From: CAYFSS01 sp964345975 | GTDB lineage: Bacteria; Bacillota; Clostridia; Saccharofermentanales; Fastidiosipilaceae | DNA: 23,704 nt | Assembly (NCBI GenBank): GCA_964345975.1 | Contig: CAYFSS010000025.1 | Coordinates: forward strand, 1 to 23,704 | Direction: 5' to 3' | Shown here: piece after piece, positions 23,432 to 23,704 of the stretch | Position numbering within the stretch: position 1 is the first letter of the stretch | Layout: each line of letters starts with the position of its first letter | The notes under the pieces: model-generated | The model's input: only the letters and a program-made list of their open reading frames with translations | Databases searched by the model: none | Told to the model about the DNA's origin: nothing | Program-made: the position numbers and the translations under genes

Positions 23432-23450
23432 TGCGTCCTATAGGACGCAT
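23431..23450. repeat. Perfect 20-bp palindrome between tRNA-His and tRNA-Gln
   Basis: ATGCGTCCTA joined to its own reverse complement TAGGACGCAT starts at the last A of the tRNA-His CCA. In RNA it would form a hairpin with an 8-bp stem. A T-tract of only three bases follows, so it is more likely a processing or stabilising hairpin than a full terminator. Confidence 0.7.
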
Positions 23451-23455
23451 TTCAT

Positions 23456-23530
23456 TGGGATGTAGCCAAGAGGTAAGGCACGAGACTTTGACTCTCGCAT
23501 GCGTAGGTTCGATCCCTACCATCCCAGCCA
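23456..23530 (+). tRNA. tRNA-Gln (TTG)
   Basis: Complete 75-base cloverleaf. The acceptor TGGGATG pairs with CATCCCA, the anticodon stem CGAGA/TCTCG holds anticodon TTG at 23488-23490, and the discriminator is G followed by encoded CCA. Its CCA abuts the first base of tRNA-Lys, so maturation needs processing between the two. Confidence 0.97.
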
Positions 23531-23606
23531 GATTCGTTAGCTCAGCTGGCAGAGCACTTGACTTTTAATCAAGGGGTCCCGGGTTCGATCCCCGGACGAG
23601 TCACCA
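23531..23606 (+). tRNA. tRNA-Lys (TTT)
   Basis: Complete 76-base cloverleaf. The acceptor GATTCGT pairs with ACGAGTC with one T-G pair, the anticodon stem CTTGA/TCAAG holds anticodon TTT at 23564-23566, and the discriminator A is followed by encoded CCA. It directly follows tRNA-Gln with no spacer. Confidence 0.97.
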
Positions 23607-23611
23607 AGCAT

Positions 23612-23651
23612 AAACCCTCGTATTCATTGAGAATGCGGGGGTTTTTGTTTT
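23612..23651 (+). terminator. Terminator of the tRNA cluster
   Basis: A 14-bp imperfect stem (AAACCCTCGTATTC 23612-23625 with GAATGCGGGGGTTT 23631-23644, two G-T pairs) has a 5-base loop and ends in TTTTTGTTTT. Confidence 0.88.
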
Positions 23652-23675
23652 GGCTTGACACATCGATCTGACAAC

Positions 23676-23699
23676 TTTGACACCAATTTTGACACCAAT
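23676..23699. repeat. Tandem perfect 12-bp repeat at the window edge
   Basis: TTTGACACCAAT is present twice head to tail (23676-23687 and 23688-23699). A further TTGACA lies at 23655. On the minus strand the stretch is open and reads IGVKIGVK. It may be the end of a gene outside the window or a set of protein-binding sites. Confidence 0.6.
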
Positions 23700-23704
23700 A
23701 GGTT

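Overview
The window looks like draft or metagenome-assembled chromosome from a low-to-medium GC Firmicute of the class Clostridia. The indicators are an HPr kinase (hprK), WhiA, an IreB-RuvX-DUF1292 block, secG-rnr, strong GGAGG ribosome sites and intrinsic terminators with U-tracts. A run of exactly 100 N at 2697-2796 is an assembly gap. No rRNA, CRISPR array or insertion sequence is visible.

Layout. (1) 1-2880: after a terminator of an upstream gene, a minus-strand pair: a GPH/MFS_2 sugar-type transporter cut by the N gap, and directly behind it a ~580-residue uncharacterised protein broken by a one-base frameshift near 1064. (2) 2881-3960: an intergenic array of four 21-22 bp repeats, then a Cof-type HAD phosphatase. 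(3) 3965-8363: a tightly packed operon with a helical-repeat protein of unknown function, hprK, murB, whiA and trmL, followed by serS (8423) and a P2A calcium-type ATPase (9757-12471) ending in a terminator. The operon joins carbon-regulation signalling, cell-wall precursor synthesis, a sporulation/division regulator and tRNA modification. rapZ and yvcK, usual between murB and whiA, are absent. (4) 12633-15113: secG with a near-consensus promoter and terminator, then rnr for an RNase R lacking the usual N-terminal extension. (5) 15215-15460, minus strand: an HPr-fold protein that keeps the regulatory-serine motif but lacks the active-site histidine, a plausible Crh-like target of HprK; it is divergent from mtaB. 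(6) 16890-18067: ireB, ruvX and an acidic DUF1292 protein, ending in a terminator. (7) 18206-23307: a second DUF1292-like protein, a CPBP intramembrane protease, a giant membrane-anchored extracellular protein of unknown function and an EEP-family hydrolase, all co-directional and closely spaced. (8) 23304-23652: tRNA-His, tRNA-Gln and tRNA-Lys with CCA encoded, own promoter and terminator. Just beyond them the sequence enters a tandem 12-bp repeat, whose reverse strand may be the end of an integrase.

Several promoters are of the extended -10 type (TGnTAAAAT or TGaTATAAT) and lie on or next to the stop codon of the preceding gene. The least explained content is the HPr-like protein, the helical protein ahead of hprK, the 18.2-23.3 kb envelope operon, and the repeat array at 2987-3071.
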